From positions 62,001-126,000 of the forward strand of contig NZ_JACHYC010000007.1 in the NCBI RefSeq assembly GCF_014192575.1: a stretch of DNA of 64,000 bases, read 5' to 3'. A model generated the notes under the pieces. The model was not told where the DNA came from and made no database searches. It worked only from the letters and a program-made list of their open reading frames with translations. This document shows positions 40,841 through 49,477 of the stretch, in pieces. The stretch's first letter is position 1. Each line of letters begins with the position of its first letter. Source of the DNA: Variovorax sp. Sphag1AA. GTDB lineage: Bacteria; Pseudomonadota; Gammaproteobacteria; Burkholderiales; Burkholderiaceae_C. A program made the translations under genes and the position numbers.

Positions 40841-41842
40841 ATGCGCAAGTTCATCGCTCCTCTTCTCGTCGCCGCGGCGGCACTGATGCCGCTGGTCAGT
40901 CAGGCGCAGGACGCCATCAAGCTCGGCTATGCCAAGTGCGCCCACTGCACGCCGCTCGCCCTGACGCCGCAGAACGCCGATCCGGCCGCGGTCAAGCTGG
41001 AAGCCACCGCCTTCAACACGGGCAACGACGTGCTCACGGCGCTGCTGTCCAAGAGCATCGACGTGGCGCAGGTCACCTACCTGCACTACGCGACCGCGCT
41101 CGACAAGGGCTTCGATGTGGTCGCCATCTCGGGTCAGATCAATGGCGGCTCGCAGATCCTCGTCGGCAACGACCTGCCGCTCGCCGAGAACGACTGGGCC
41201 GGCCTGAAGAAGCTCATCGCCGACTACAAGGCCCAGGGCAAGCCCTTCCGCGTCGCGGCGTCGCGCGGCAATGCGCAGGACATCCACATGCGCGGCGCGT
41301 TCGCCAAGCAGGGCATTGACATCAACAAGGACGTGCAGTTCGTCAACATCCCCAATCCTTCGGACCATGTGCAAGCCCTGCGCCGCGGCGAGGTGGAGCT
41401 GATCTGCTCGGTCGACCCCTTCGCGACGCAGATCCGCGAGGTGAAGGCCGCGAAGTTCTTCGCCTTTCCCTATGACCAGGCCGCGGGCAAGCTGACCAAC
41501 CTGATCGTCACGCGTTCGGACGTGATCGCTGCCAAGCCCAAGGCGGTGGAAGAGACGGTGCGTTCGATCGTCAAGGTCAACGCCCTCATGGCGAGCGACA
41601 AGGCGCAGTTCATCGATACCATCCAGAAGGTGACCGGCCTCGACAAGGCCATCGCCACCGGCGCTGCCGCGAACCTGTACCCCGACTACGAGATGCACCG
41701 CGCCTCGGCCGTCGCGATCGCGAAGATGATGCGCGACCTCAAGTACATCAACAACGATGTGAGCGCCGCGGTCGAGAAGAACATGGACTACCGCTTCCTC
41801 GAAGCCGCCACCGGCAAGCCGAAGAGCGCGCTGGGCTACTGA
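40841..41842 (+). CDS. ABC transporter substrate-binding protein, NitT/TauT type
   Basis: 333 residues from the ATG at 40841. Sec signal peptide MRKFIAPLLVAAAALMPLVS, cleaved after AQA (about residue 24). The mature part (IKLGYAKCAHCTPLAL, AFNTGNDVLTALLSKSIDVAQVTYLHYATAL) matches nitrate/sulfonate/taurine/pyrimidine-precursor binding proteins (SsuA/ThiY-like). First gene of a six-gene operon ending with hydantoinase copy 2. Confidence 0.9.
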   Translation: MRKFIAPLLVAAAALMPLVSQAQDAIKLGYAKCAHCTPLALTPQNADPAAVKLEATAFNTGNDVLTALLSKSIDVAQVTYLHYATALDKGFDVVAISGQINGGSQILVGNDLPLAENDWAGLKKLIADYKAQGKPFRVAASRGNAQDIHMRGAFAKQGIDINKDVQFVNIPNPSDHVQALRRGEVELICSVDPFATQIREVKAAKFFAFPYDQAAGKLTNLIVTRSDVIAAKPKAVEETVRSIVKVNALMASDKAQFIDTIQKVTGLDKAIATGAAANLYPDYEMHRASAVAIAKMMRDLKYINNDVSAAVEKNMDYRFLEAATGKPKSALGY

Positions 41843-41858
41843 GAAGAGGCCGGACCCG

Positions 41859-42728
41859 ATGGCACAAGCCTCCACCACCACGCTGCCGGCCGCACCTGCG
41901 GACGGGACGTCCCTTCCGATGTGGAAGCGGCTGTACCGGCGGATCGAGCGCGCTCTCGTGCCGGCCCTCCTCCTGATCGGCTGGGAGCTGTTCTCCCGCT
42001 CCGGCGTGCTGCCGCCGGCCCTGTTGCCCGCGCCCTCGCAGGTGCTCGTGGCCTGGGCCGACTGGGTCTTTGCCACGGACGGCAACACGCAGACGTACAG
42101 CGGCCACTGGATCTTCGACGTGGCATCGAGCGCCGGCCGGGTGTTCGCGGGTTTCGCGCTTTCCACGCTGCTGGGCATTGTGCTGGGCATGGCCATCGGC
42201 TGGTCGCGCACCGTGGAGAAGCTCATCGAGCCGGTGCTCCAGATCCTGCGCCCTGTGCCGCCGGTGTCGTGGATTCCCCTCGCCATCATCTGGTTCGGCA
42301 TCGCCAACAAGCCGGCGATCTTCCTGGTGTTCCTCGGCTCGTTCTTTCCGGTTCTGCTGTCGACCATCCACGGCGTGAAGACCTGCGACCGCAACCTGCT
42401 GCGCGCTGGTGCGATGGCCGGTGGCACGCCTGCAATGCTGGTGAGGCACATCGTGTTTCCGGCCGCGCTGCCGAGCATCTTCTCCGGCCTGCGCATCGCG
42501 GTCGGTTCGGCATGGATGCTGACCGTCACCGCGGAGATGGTGGCCGTGAAGAGCGGCGTCGGCTATGTGCTCTGGGACTCGTACTACTTCCTGCGCTACG
42601 ACATCGTGATCGCCGCCATGACCAGCATCGGCCTGCTCGGCTACTGCAGCGACCTGGGCATCAAGCTCCTCGCGGGCCGCGTGCTGCGCTGGCAGCGTGG
42701 TTCCACTCTGCAATCGAAGGAGGGCTGA
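41859..42728 (+). CDS. ABC transporter permease, SsuC/TauC type
   Basis: 289 residues, six membrane helices, EAA loop RAGAMAGGTPAMLVRHIVFPAALPSIFSGLRIAVG (about 180-215). Forms the channel of the NitT/TauT-type importer. The gap to the ATPase gene is 3 bp. Confidence 0.9.
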   Translation: MAQASTTTLPAAPADGTSLPMWKRLYRRIERALVPALLLIGWELFSRSGVLPPALLPAPSQVLVAWADWVFATDGNTQTYSGHWIFDVASSAGRVFAGFALSTLLGIVLGMAIGWSRTVEKLIEPVLQILRPVPPVSWIPLAIIWFGIANKPAIFLVFLGSFFPVLLSTIHGVKTCDRNLLRAGAMAGGTPAMLVRHIVFPAALPSIFSGLRIAVGSAWMLTVTAEMVAVKSGVGYVLWDSYYFLRYDIVIAAMTSIGLLGYCSDLGIKLLAGRVLRWQRGSTLQSKEG

Positions 42729-42731
42729 CCG

Positions 42732-43505
42732 ATGAGCCTCATCACCATCCAGAACGCGTCGCGCTTTTTCGACGACGCACGGCGCGGTACGCAGGTCAAA
42801 GCACTCGACGACGTGAGCCTGCGCGTCAATCGCAACGAATTCCTTTGCCTGCTGGGCCCGAGCGGATGCGGCAAGTCCACGTTGCTCAACATGATCGCGG
42901 GCTTCGACAAACCGAGCCGCGGCACCGTGACGGTGGGTGGACGCCCGGTGACAGCGCCGGGCGTCGACCGCGGCGTGGTGTTCCAGCAGCCTACGCTGAT
43001 GCCCTGGCTCACGGTGTGGGAGAACGTGGCCTTCCACCTCACGATGCGCGGCGCCTCCAAGGCAGAGCGGCGCAAGAAGGCGCAGCACTACGTCGACATG
43101 GTCGGCCTGCGCGGCTTCGAGAACCACTTTCCGAGCGAGCTCTCCGGCGGCATGAACCAGCGGGTGGGCATCGCGCGGGCGCTGCTGATGAACCCCGAGG
43201 TCATCCTGATGGACGAGCCTTTCGGCGCGCTCGACGAGCAGACCAAGATGGACATGCATGCGGAGCTGGTGCGCATCTGGCGCGACAGCCAGAGCACCAT
43301 CGTCTTCGTGACGCACGGCATCGAGGAATCGCTGGCGCTGGGGACGCACATCGCGGTGATGTCGGCGCGACCCGGCCGCATCCGCGAAATGATCGAGGTC
43401 GACCTGCCGCGCCCGCGCGACTCCACCAGCCCGCGCTTCAACGACTACAAGCGTCACATCCTCTCGCTATTGCGGCCCGAGCCGGCCGATGCCGTCCATG
43501 CCTGA
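42732..43505 (+). CDS. ABC transporter ATP-binding protein, SsuB/TauB type
   Basis: 257 residues. Walker A GPSGCGKSTLLNM (about 42), Q-loop VFQQPTLMPWLTVWENV, signature LSGGMNQRVGIARAL, Walker B VILMDEPFGALDEQ and H-loop VTHGIEESL. Energises the NitT/TauT-type importer. Its stop overlaps the start of the epimerase gene. Confidence 0.93.
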   Translation: MSLITIQNASRFFDDARRGTQVKALDDVSLRVNRNEFLCLLGPSGCGKSTLLNMIAGFDKPSRGTVTVGGRPVTAPGVDRGVVFQQPTLMPWLTVWENVAFHLTMRGASKAERRKKAQHYVDMVGLRGFENHFPSELSGGMNQRVGIARALLMNPEVILMDEPFGALDEQTKMDMHAELVRIWRDSQSTIVFVTHGIEESLALGTHIAVMSARPGRIREMIEVDLPRPRDSTSPRFNDYKRHILSLLRPEPADAVHA

Positions 43506-44508
43506 GGCGGGTTCGATCCTCATCACCGGGGCCTGCGGCTTCGTCGGGCTGGCGCTGGTAGAGCACCTGCTCGCGCGCGACGAGACGGTGATCGGCTGGG
43601 ACCGCATGCCGCTGCCGTCGGAAGCGCTGACGCGCTTCTCTGAATTGCCAGGTTGCGTCGTGCCGATCCAGGGTCACGTGTGCGATGCCGTCGCGTTAGG
43701 CGCGGTGCTGAAGGCACACAAGCCGCGCAGCATGGTCCTTCTGGCTGCGGTAACTGCCGGGGCCCAACGCGAACGCGCGGAGCCCGAGCACATCTTCGAG
43801 GTCAATCTAGTGGCGGTGACGAAGGCACTGCGCCTGGCTGCGGAGCATGGCGTGGAGCGCGTGCTGTTGGTCAGCTCCGGGTCGGTGTATGGCGATCGCC
43901 CACAAGCCACAGCGCTGCACGAGCAGGACACGCCGCTGCGGCCCGAGGGGCTCTATGGCATCTCGAAGCAGGCAGCAGAGGCCGCGGCACTTCGGCTTGC
44001 CGCGCTGCTCGGCATCGACCTGCGCATCGGTCGCCTCGGCACCTGTTTCGGCCCTTGGGAGCGCGACACTGGCGTGCGCGACACGCCCAGCGCGCCGCTG
44101 CAGGCGTTGCGCCGACTGCGCGCCGGCGAACCAGTGCGGTTGCCGCGTCCGCTGCGGCGCGACTGGCTCTACGTGCGCGATGCTGCTGCGGCCATTGCCG
44201 CGCTGCTGGACCTCGAACGACCGGCGCAGCCGATCTACAACCTGGCGGCCGGCTTCGAGTGGTCGGTGGACGAGTGGTGCGCATGGTTCGCCGCGCAGCC
44301 CGGCTTCGAAGCGGCCGATTGGGCCGTGGCCGCCAACGCGGGCGAGGCCAACATCAACGCCTATGCCGACCACGACCGCGCGTCGATGGACATCGCCGCG
44401 CTGCGGCGCGACACCGGCTTCACGCCGCGCTTCGATCTGCCGCGCGCGGCGGCCGACTTCATCGCGTGGCTCGACATGCCGGCGCACGGAGGACTGGTCC
44501 ATGCATGA
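43489..44508 (+). CDS. NAD-dependent epimerase/dehydratase (extended SDR)
   Basis: 339 residues from the ATG at 43489; a second ATG at 43498 is equally possible. Rossmann motif ITGACGFVGLALVEHL (about 10-25), active-site Ser-Tyr-Lys as VSSGSVYG and YGISKQAAE. It oxidises or epimerises a polyol or sugar acid, or a related hydroxy compound. Its place in a transporter-hydantoinase operon is unexpected and suggests that the substrate carries a hydroxylated side chain. Confidence 0.85.
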   Translation: MPSMPEAGSILITGACGFVGLALVEHLLARDETVIGWDRMPLPSEALTRFSELPGCVVPIQGHVCDAVALGAVLKAHKPRSMVLLAAVTAGAQRERAEPEHIFEVNLVAVTKALRLAAEHGVERVLLVSSGSVYGDRPQATALHEQDTPLRPEGLYGISKQAAEAAALRLAALLGIDLRIGRLGTCFGPWERDTGVRDTPSAPLQALRRLRAGEPVRLPRPLRRDWLYVRDAAAAIAALLDLERPAQPIYNLAAGFEWSVDEWCAWFAAQPGFEAADWAVAANAGEANINAYADHDRASMDIAALRRDTGFTPRFDLPRAAADFIAWLDMPAHGGLVHA

Positions 44509-45286
44509 GACACACGCCCGCATGGCGGGGAAGGTCTGCATCGTCACCGGTGCGGCCTCCGGCATCGGCCGCGCCATCGCGCGACGACTTGCGCGAGAGG
44601 GTGCGCGCGTGGTGCTGGCCGATATCGCCAGCGAACCCATCGAAGGCGGCACGCCCACGCTGGAGCAGATCCTTCAGGACGGCGGCGAAGCCGACTTCGT
44701 GCCGACCGACGTTGGCAGCACCGCGCAGGTCGAGTCGCTGGTGGCGCAGACCGTTGAACGGCATGGCCGGCTCGATGTGCTGGTCAACAACGCATGCATC
44801 CGTCATGCGCGGCCACTGCTCGAGCTCGACGAGGCCGATTGGCAGCGCCTGATCGACGTCAATCTTGGCGGCGCATACCGCTGCAGCCGTGCCGCCGTGC
44901 GCCAGATGATCGAACAGGCGCCGGTGGACGAAGTGCGCGGCCGCATCGTCAACATCTCGTCGCAGCACGGGATCATTGCCGCGCCCGGCGACCTGGGCTA
45001 TGGCGTGACCAAGGCCGGCATCGCCTACATGACGCGGCAGATCGCGGCCGACTATGCACCGCATCAGATCGTGTGCAACGCCGTCGCGCCCGGCAAGATC
45101 CAGACCGGCCAGGGCGGCCGTGCGCTTGACCCGGTGGTGATGGACCGCGCCATCCGGCGCACTCCCTGGCCTCGCCTGGGCCGTCCCGAAGACGTGGCCG
45201 AGGCGGTGCTCTTTCTCGCCAGCAGCGAGGCGCGCTTCATCACCGGCGCCGAACTGATGGTCGACGGCGGCTGGACCGCCGCCTGA
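44501..45286 (+). CDS. Short-chain dehydrogenase/reductase
   Basis: 261 residues from the ATG at 44501, overlapping the epimerase stop by 8 bp. Classical SDR: TGAASGIGRAIA, NNACIR, the Ser in NISSQHG, YGVTKAG (Tyr-Lys) and a C-terminal MVDGGWTAA. Oxidises an alcohol or reduces a ketone with NAD(P). Substrate unknown; 24 bp before hydantoinase copy 2. Confidence 0.9.
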   Translation: MHETHARMAGKVCIVTGAASGIGRAIARRLAREGARVVLADIASEPIEGGTPTLEQILQDGGEADFVPTDVGSTAQVESLVAQTVERHGRLDVLVNNACIRHARPLLELDEADWQRLIDVNLGGAYRCSRAAVRQMIEQAPVDEVRGRIVNISSQHGIIAAPGDLGYGVTKAGIAYMTRQIAADYAPHQIVCNAVAPGKIQTGQGGRALDPVVMDRAIRRTPWPRLGRPEDVAEAVLFLASSEARFITGAELMVDGGWTAA

Positions 45287-45310
45287 ACCCTTCACCCGCA
45301 AAGACCTTCC

Positions 45311-46732
45311 ATGCCAGCCCTCGACCTCGTCATCCGCAACGCCCGCGCCGTCACGGCGAGCGACATCTTCGACTGCGACATTGCCGTGAAGAACGGCCGC
45401 ATCGTGCAACTCGGTCAGAGCCTGTCCGGCGCTGAGCGCGAGATCGACGCCGCCGGCCGCCATGTCACGCCGGGCGGCGTCGACGCGCACTGCCATCTCG
45501 ACCAGCCCGAACCCCCGCCCGTGCGCATGGCCGACGATTTCGACACCGGCACGCGCTCGGCCGCCTGCGGCGGCACGACCACCGTCATCCCCTTCGCGCT
45601 GCAGCACAAGGGGCAGACGTTGCGCGATGCGGTGGCCGACTACCACCAGCGCGCGGAAGGCAAGGCGCACATCGACTACACCTTCCACCTGATCGTGAGC
45701 GACCCCACGCCTACGGTGCTCTCGGAAGAACTTCCGGCGCTGATCCGCGAGGGCTACACCTCGTTCAAGATCTACATGACCTACGACAGCCTCAGGCTGG
45801 ACGACGGCCAGATCCTGGACGTGCTGTCGGTGGCGCGCGAGCACGGCGCGATGGCGATGATCCACGCCGAGAACGCGGACTGCATCGAATGGCTGACCCG
45901 CCGCCTCGAAGCCGCCGGCCGCACTGCGCCGCGCTATCACGCCCATGCGCGGCCGATGCTGGTGGAGCGCGAAGCCACGCATCGCGCGATCGCGTTGTCG
46001 GAGCTGGTGGACGTGCCGATCCTCATCGTGCATGTCTCCGGCAAAGAGGCCGTGGAGCAGATCCGGTGGGCGCGCGCGCACGGACTCAACGTCTTTGCCG
46101 AAACCTGCCCGCAATACCTCTTCCTCTCGGCCGAGGACCTCGGCATCGACGACAGCTACCAGGGCGCGAAATGCGTGTGCAGCCCGCCGCCGCGCGACAA
46201 GTCGAACCAGCGCGTGATCTGGCAGGGCCTCGCGGACGGGCTGTTCACCGTGTTCTCTTCCGACCACGCGCCCTATTGCTTCGACGGCGATGAGGGCAAG
46301 AAGGCCGGCGGCGAGGAACAGCACTTCCGCCACATCCCCAACGGTATTCCCGGCATCGAGACCCGCATGGCGCTGCTGTGGTCCGAAGGCGTGATGGCCG
46401 GCCGCATCACGCCGCAGAAGTTCGTCGAGCTGACATCGACCAATCCCGCGAAGGCGTACGGCCTGCATCCGCGCAAGGGCAGCCTCGCGGTCGGTGCCGA
46501 TGCCGATCTCGTGATCTGGGACGAGCGCGAATTCGTGCTGCGCAACAGCCAGCTCCACCACAACGTCGACTACACGCCCTATGAAGGGATGCACCTCACC
46601 GCATGGCCGGGCATGACGCTGGCGCGTGGCGAAGTGGTCTGGGACGGCAAGGACTTCACCGGTCGCACTGGCGCGGGACGCTTCCTGCAGTGCGGTCTTC
46701 CGAGCCTGCTGCCAAGAGTCGGGGCGCGCTGA
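45311..46732 (+). CDS. D-hydantoinase/dihydropyrimidinase family cyclic amidohydrolase (copy 2)
   Basis: 473 residues. It shares long identical blocks with copy 1 (24031-25467), including GGVDAHCHLDQP, YTSFKIYMTYD, MIHAENADCIEWLTRRLEA and FSSDHAP, so the full metal set is present. The most visible differences lie after FSSDHAP (YCFDGDEGKKAGGEEQ here, FRYDAPEGKKPGGEEV there) and in the C-terminal 30 residues. It ends the operon of the NitT/TauT-type importer. The two copies probably act on different substrates or under different control. Confidence 0.9.
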   Translation: MPALDLVIRNARAVTASDIFDCDIAVKNGRIVQLGQSLSGAEREIDAAGRHVTPGGVDAHCHLDQPEPPPVRMADDFDTGTRSAACGGTTTVIPFALQHKGQTLRDAVADYHQRAEGKAHIDYTFHLIVSDPTPTVLSEELPALIREGYTSFKIYMTYDSLRLDDGQILDVLSVAREHGAMAMIHAENADCIEWLTRRLEAAGRTAPRYHAHARPMLVEREATHRAIALSELVDVPILIVHVSGKEAVEQIRWARAHGLNVFAETCPQYLFLSAEDLGIDDSYQGAKCVCSPPPRDKSNQRVIWQGLADGLFTVFSSDHAPYCFDGDEGKKAGGEEQHFRHIPNGIPGIETRMALLWSEGVMAGRITPQKFVELTSTNPAKAYGLHPRKGSLAVGADADLVIWDEREFVLRNSQLHHNVDYTPYEGMHLTAWPGMTLARGEVVWDGKDFTGRTGAGRFLQCGLPSLLPRVGAR

Positions 46733-46781
46733 GCAGGGGCGGGCGCCCCATAATGTCGGGCTCGATTCCGAGCCGCGCCTG

Positions 46782-48068
46782 ATGACCACCCCGCAACTCT
46801 CCGTCTACTTCTTCCTGCAGGCTGCAGTCATCCTGTTCGCATGTCGCATCGTCGGGCGACTTGCCCAGAAGCTGGGCCAGCCGCAGGTGGTGGGCGAGAT
46901 GATTGCCGGCGTGATGCTCGGGCCGTCGCTGTTCGGCCTGCTCTTCCCGCAACTGCAGCAAGCGCTGTTCCCCAAGCCCACCTTGGGCATGCTCTATGTG
47001 GCCGGGCAACTCGGCGTCGGGATGTACATGTTCCTGGTCGGCACCGAGTTCCGCGCCGACCATTTCCGCGAGCGGGCACGCAGCGCCGTTTCGGTGTCGA
47101 TGGCGGGCATCCTCGTGCCCTTCGCGCTCGCCTTTGTGCTCGCTCCATGGCTGCATACGGTGCCTGGCCTCTTCGCCGAGAAGGCACGGCTTTTCGAGGC
47201 CACGCTCTTTCTCGGCGCAGCCATTGCGATCACCGCCTTTCCGATGCTCGCGCGCATCATCCACGAGCGCGGGCTCTCCGGGACTTCGCTGGGCACGCTT
47301 GCGTTGACCGCCGGCGCCTTCGATGACGCGGCCGCGTGGTGCATCCTCGCGATCGTGCTGGCCAGCTTCAGCGGTGCCTGGGGCGGCGCATGGTTCGCCA
47401 TTGCCGGAGGCGTGGGCTACGCGCTCTTCATGGTGCTGATCGGCTCGCGCTGGTTGCGCCGCCTGGGGCGCAACCTTGCTGCGGATCAGCCACTTCCCAC
47501 CAGTGTGCTGGGCGCGGTGCTCATCCTGTTCTGCCTGGGCGCGTGGGCGATGGACGCCATCGGCATCCATGCGGTCTTCGGCGGCTTTCTTCTCGGCGCG
47601 TCGCTGCCCAAGGGCGTGCTGACCCAGAAGCTGCGCGAGCAGCTGCAGCCCTTCGTCGTCCTGTTCTTCCTGCCGATGTTCTTCACCTATTCGGGGCTGA
47701 ACACGCGCCTCGACATGGTGATGCAGCCCGCGCTGATGCTGGCCGCCGTCGCCATCCTCTTTGCTTCGTTTGCGGGCAAGGGCATCGCCTGCTGGGGCGC
47801 CGCTCGCCTGACGGGCGAGAACAACCGCGATGCGATGGCCATCGGCGCACTGATGAACGCGCGCGGATTGATGGAGCTGATCATCATCAACATCGGGCTG
47901 CAGGCGGGCGTGATCGAGCCGGGGCTGTTCGCCATCCTCGTGCTGATGGCGATCCTGAGCACGCTGATGGCCACGCCGCTGTTCAACTGGATCACGCGGG
48001 AGCGCCTTTCGGCTCCCTCCGTTCGATTCGACGGATTGCCCGACAGACCGCGGCCCCGCTCTCGATAG
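46782..48068 (+). CDS. CPA2-family monovalent cation:proton antiporter (second copy in the window)
   Basis: 428 residues from the ATG at 46782. About 12 membrane helices; LGQPQVVGEMIAGVMLGPSLFGLLFP, AITAFPMLARIIHERGL, FDDAAAWCILAIVLA (conserved Asp pair) and GALMNARGLMELIIINIGL. Same short architecture as the protein at 10683 and clearly related to it. The ion is not predictable. It ends 7 bp before the convergent YihY-family gene. Confidence 0.9.
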   Translation: MTTPQLSVYFFLQAAVILFACRIVGRLAQKLGQPQVVGEMIAGVMLGPSLFGLLFPQLQQALFPKPTLGMLYVAGQLGVGMYMFLVGTEFRADHFRERARSAVSVSMAGILVPFALAFVLAPWLHTVPGLFAEKARLFEATLFLGAAIAITAFPMLARIIHERGLSGTSLGTLALTAGAFDDAAAWCILAIVLASFSGAWGGAWFAIAGGVGYALFMVLIGSRWLRRLGRNLAADQPLPTSVLGAVLILFCLGAWAMDAIGIHAVFGGFLLGASLPKGVLTQKLREQLQPFVVLFFLPMFFTYSGLNTRLDMVMQPALMLAAVAILFASFAGKGIACWGAARLTGENNRDAMAIGALMNARGLMELIIINIGLQAGVIEPGLFAILVLMAILSTLMATPLFNWITRERLSAPSVRFDGLPDRPRPRSR

Positions 48069-48074
48069 GGCGCC

Positions 48075-48911
48075 TCAGCCCGCGCGTCCTGCGTTGCGTC
48101 TTTGTGCGCCGGCGGGCCGCCGGGAGAGCGCCAGGTTGGCGGTCATCATGGCCGCGACCAGTGTGACCAGCCACGAGAAGTAGACCCACAGGAGAAGCAG
48201 GGGAAGCGTGGCGAAGGCCCCGTAGAGCGCCTTGTAGGTCGGCACCTTGACGAGATACGCGGTGAAGCCGCGCTTGCCGAGTTCGAATGCGGCGCTGGCG
48301 ACCAGTCCTCCCGCGATGGCGTCACGCAGACGCACCTGGGTATTCGGCACCAGATAGAACAGACTCGTCAGCGCGACGAACCCGAGCAGGAACGGACCGA
48401 GATCGAGCACGAATGCAAGCGCGCGCGGCAGGGTGCCCATCAGCCCCGTCGATGCGCCCAGCAGGTACGACGTCGCCCACAGGCTTAGGCCGATGACGGG
48501 CGGCCCGACCGCAATCATGAGCAGATACAGGCCGACCCGCCGCAGGAACGGCCGGTTCTTGCGCACTTGCCACATCTGGTTGAGTGCGTTCTCCACCGTC
48601 AACAGCATCGCCACCGCGGTGACGAGCAGAAAGATCGACCCGATCCAGGTCAGTCCGCTCGCGTTGGCCGCGAAATGGTTGAGATAGCGGAGCACGGTCC
48701 GCGCGATATCGGCGGGAAGCAACTTGACCAGCAGCAGTTGCTGCAGCGCCTCCTTCAGCTGTCTGAAGACGGGGAAGTGCGTGAGCAGCGCGAGGCTCGC
48801 CGCCAGCAGCGGCACGATGGAGAGCAATGTCGTGAACGTCAGGCTCCCGGCGACCTGGGGCAGGCGCTCCTTCCTGGCGCGCTGGATCGTCAGGCGGGTG
48901 AGGGTGAACAT
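48075..48911 (-). CDS. YihY/BrkB-family inner-membrane protein
   Basis: 278 residues with about six membrane helices. GSLTFTTLLSIVPLLAASLALL near the N-terminus and the late GALFATLPLLLLWVYFSWLVTLVAAMM-type segment (about 232-258) are the YihY (formerly ribonuclease BN) pattern. Function unknown. Divergent from the ferritin-like gene by 89 bp. Confidence 0.9.
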   Translation of the reverse strand: MFTLTRLTIQRARKERLPQVAGSLTFTTLLSIVPLLAASLALLTHFPVFRQLKEALQQLLLVKLLPADIARTVLRYLNHFAANASGLTWIGSIFLLVTAVAMLLTVENALNQMWQVRKNRPFLRRVGLYLLMIAVGPPVIGLSLWATSYLLGASTGLMGTLPRALAFVLDLGPFLLGFVALTSLFYLVPNTQVRLRDAIAGGLVASAAFELGKRGFTAYLVKVPTYKALYGAFATLPLLLLWVYFSWLVTLVAAMMTANLALSRRPAGAQRRNAGRAG

Positions 48912-49000
48912 GGATCGCTGAAAGAAGAAGTCGAAAAAGCGGGACCCGCGATTGTCGTGGCCCGGCGCATAATTCGCTCCCCCTATTCGGGAGCCCTGAC

Positions 49001-49465
49001 ATGGAACAGCTCGATCAAGCGAAGGTCGTCTCCGTGCTCAACCGGTTGCTCGAGGCTGAGCTGGCCGGCGTGGTGCGCTATACGCACTACTCGTTTCTGG
49101 TGTTCGGCTTCGGCCGCATCCCCATCGTGTCGTGGCTGCGCGACCAGGCCAGCGAATCGCTGCTGCACGCGCAGCAGGTGGGCGAGTGGATCACTACGCT
49201 GGGCGACTACCCCTCGCTCGCGATAGGGCCGCTGCTCGATTCGCACCAAACCGACATCGCCGCCATGCTGCGCGAATCGCTCGAGACCGAGCTTCGCGCG
49301 CTCGCGCTCTACCGCGAATTGCTGTCGCTCGTGGAAGGCAAGTCCGTCGCGCTGGAAGAGTTCGCCCGGCAAATGATCCATGCCGAGGAACTGCATGCGG
49401 CCGATGTCGACAAGATGCTGCGCAAGCCCGGCGCTGTGGGCACCGCATCGCCCAAGCCTGCCTGA
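49001..49465 (+). CDS. Ferritin-like diiron protein (bacterioferritin family)
   Basis: 154 residues, all helical. Diiron ligands are recognisable: Glu in LLEAELAGVVRYTHY (about 20), E..H in ASESLLHAQQ (about 50-53), Glu in ESLETELRAL (about 94), and E..H in IHAEELHAADV (about 127-130). It stores iron or protects against peroxide in the cytoplasm. No haem-binding Met at the usual bacterioferritin position was identified, so it may be non-haem. Confidence 0.85.
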   Translation: MEQLDQAKVVSVLNRLLEAELAGVVRYTHYSFLVFGFGRIPIVSWLRDQASESLLHAQQVGEWITTLGDYPSLAIGPLLDSHQTDIAAMLRESLETELRALALYRELLSLVEGKSVALEEFARQMIHAEELHAADVDKMLRKPGAVGTASPKPA

Positions 49466-49477
49466 GGGTAGCTCCGG

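Noticed and set aside
41748..43457. 569-codon minus-strand open frame
   Set aside because: It is antisense to the SsuC/SsuB-type permease and ATPase genes, whose motifs are complete.
44459..46789. 776-codon minus-strand open frame
   Set aside because: It is antisense to the SDR and hydantoinase genes; the composition is typical of a shadow frame.
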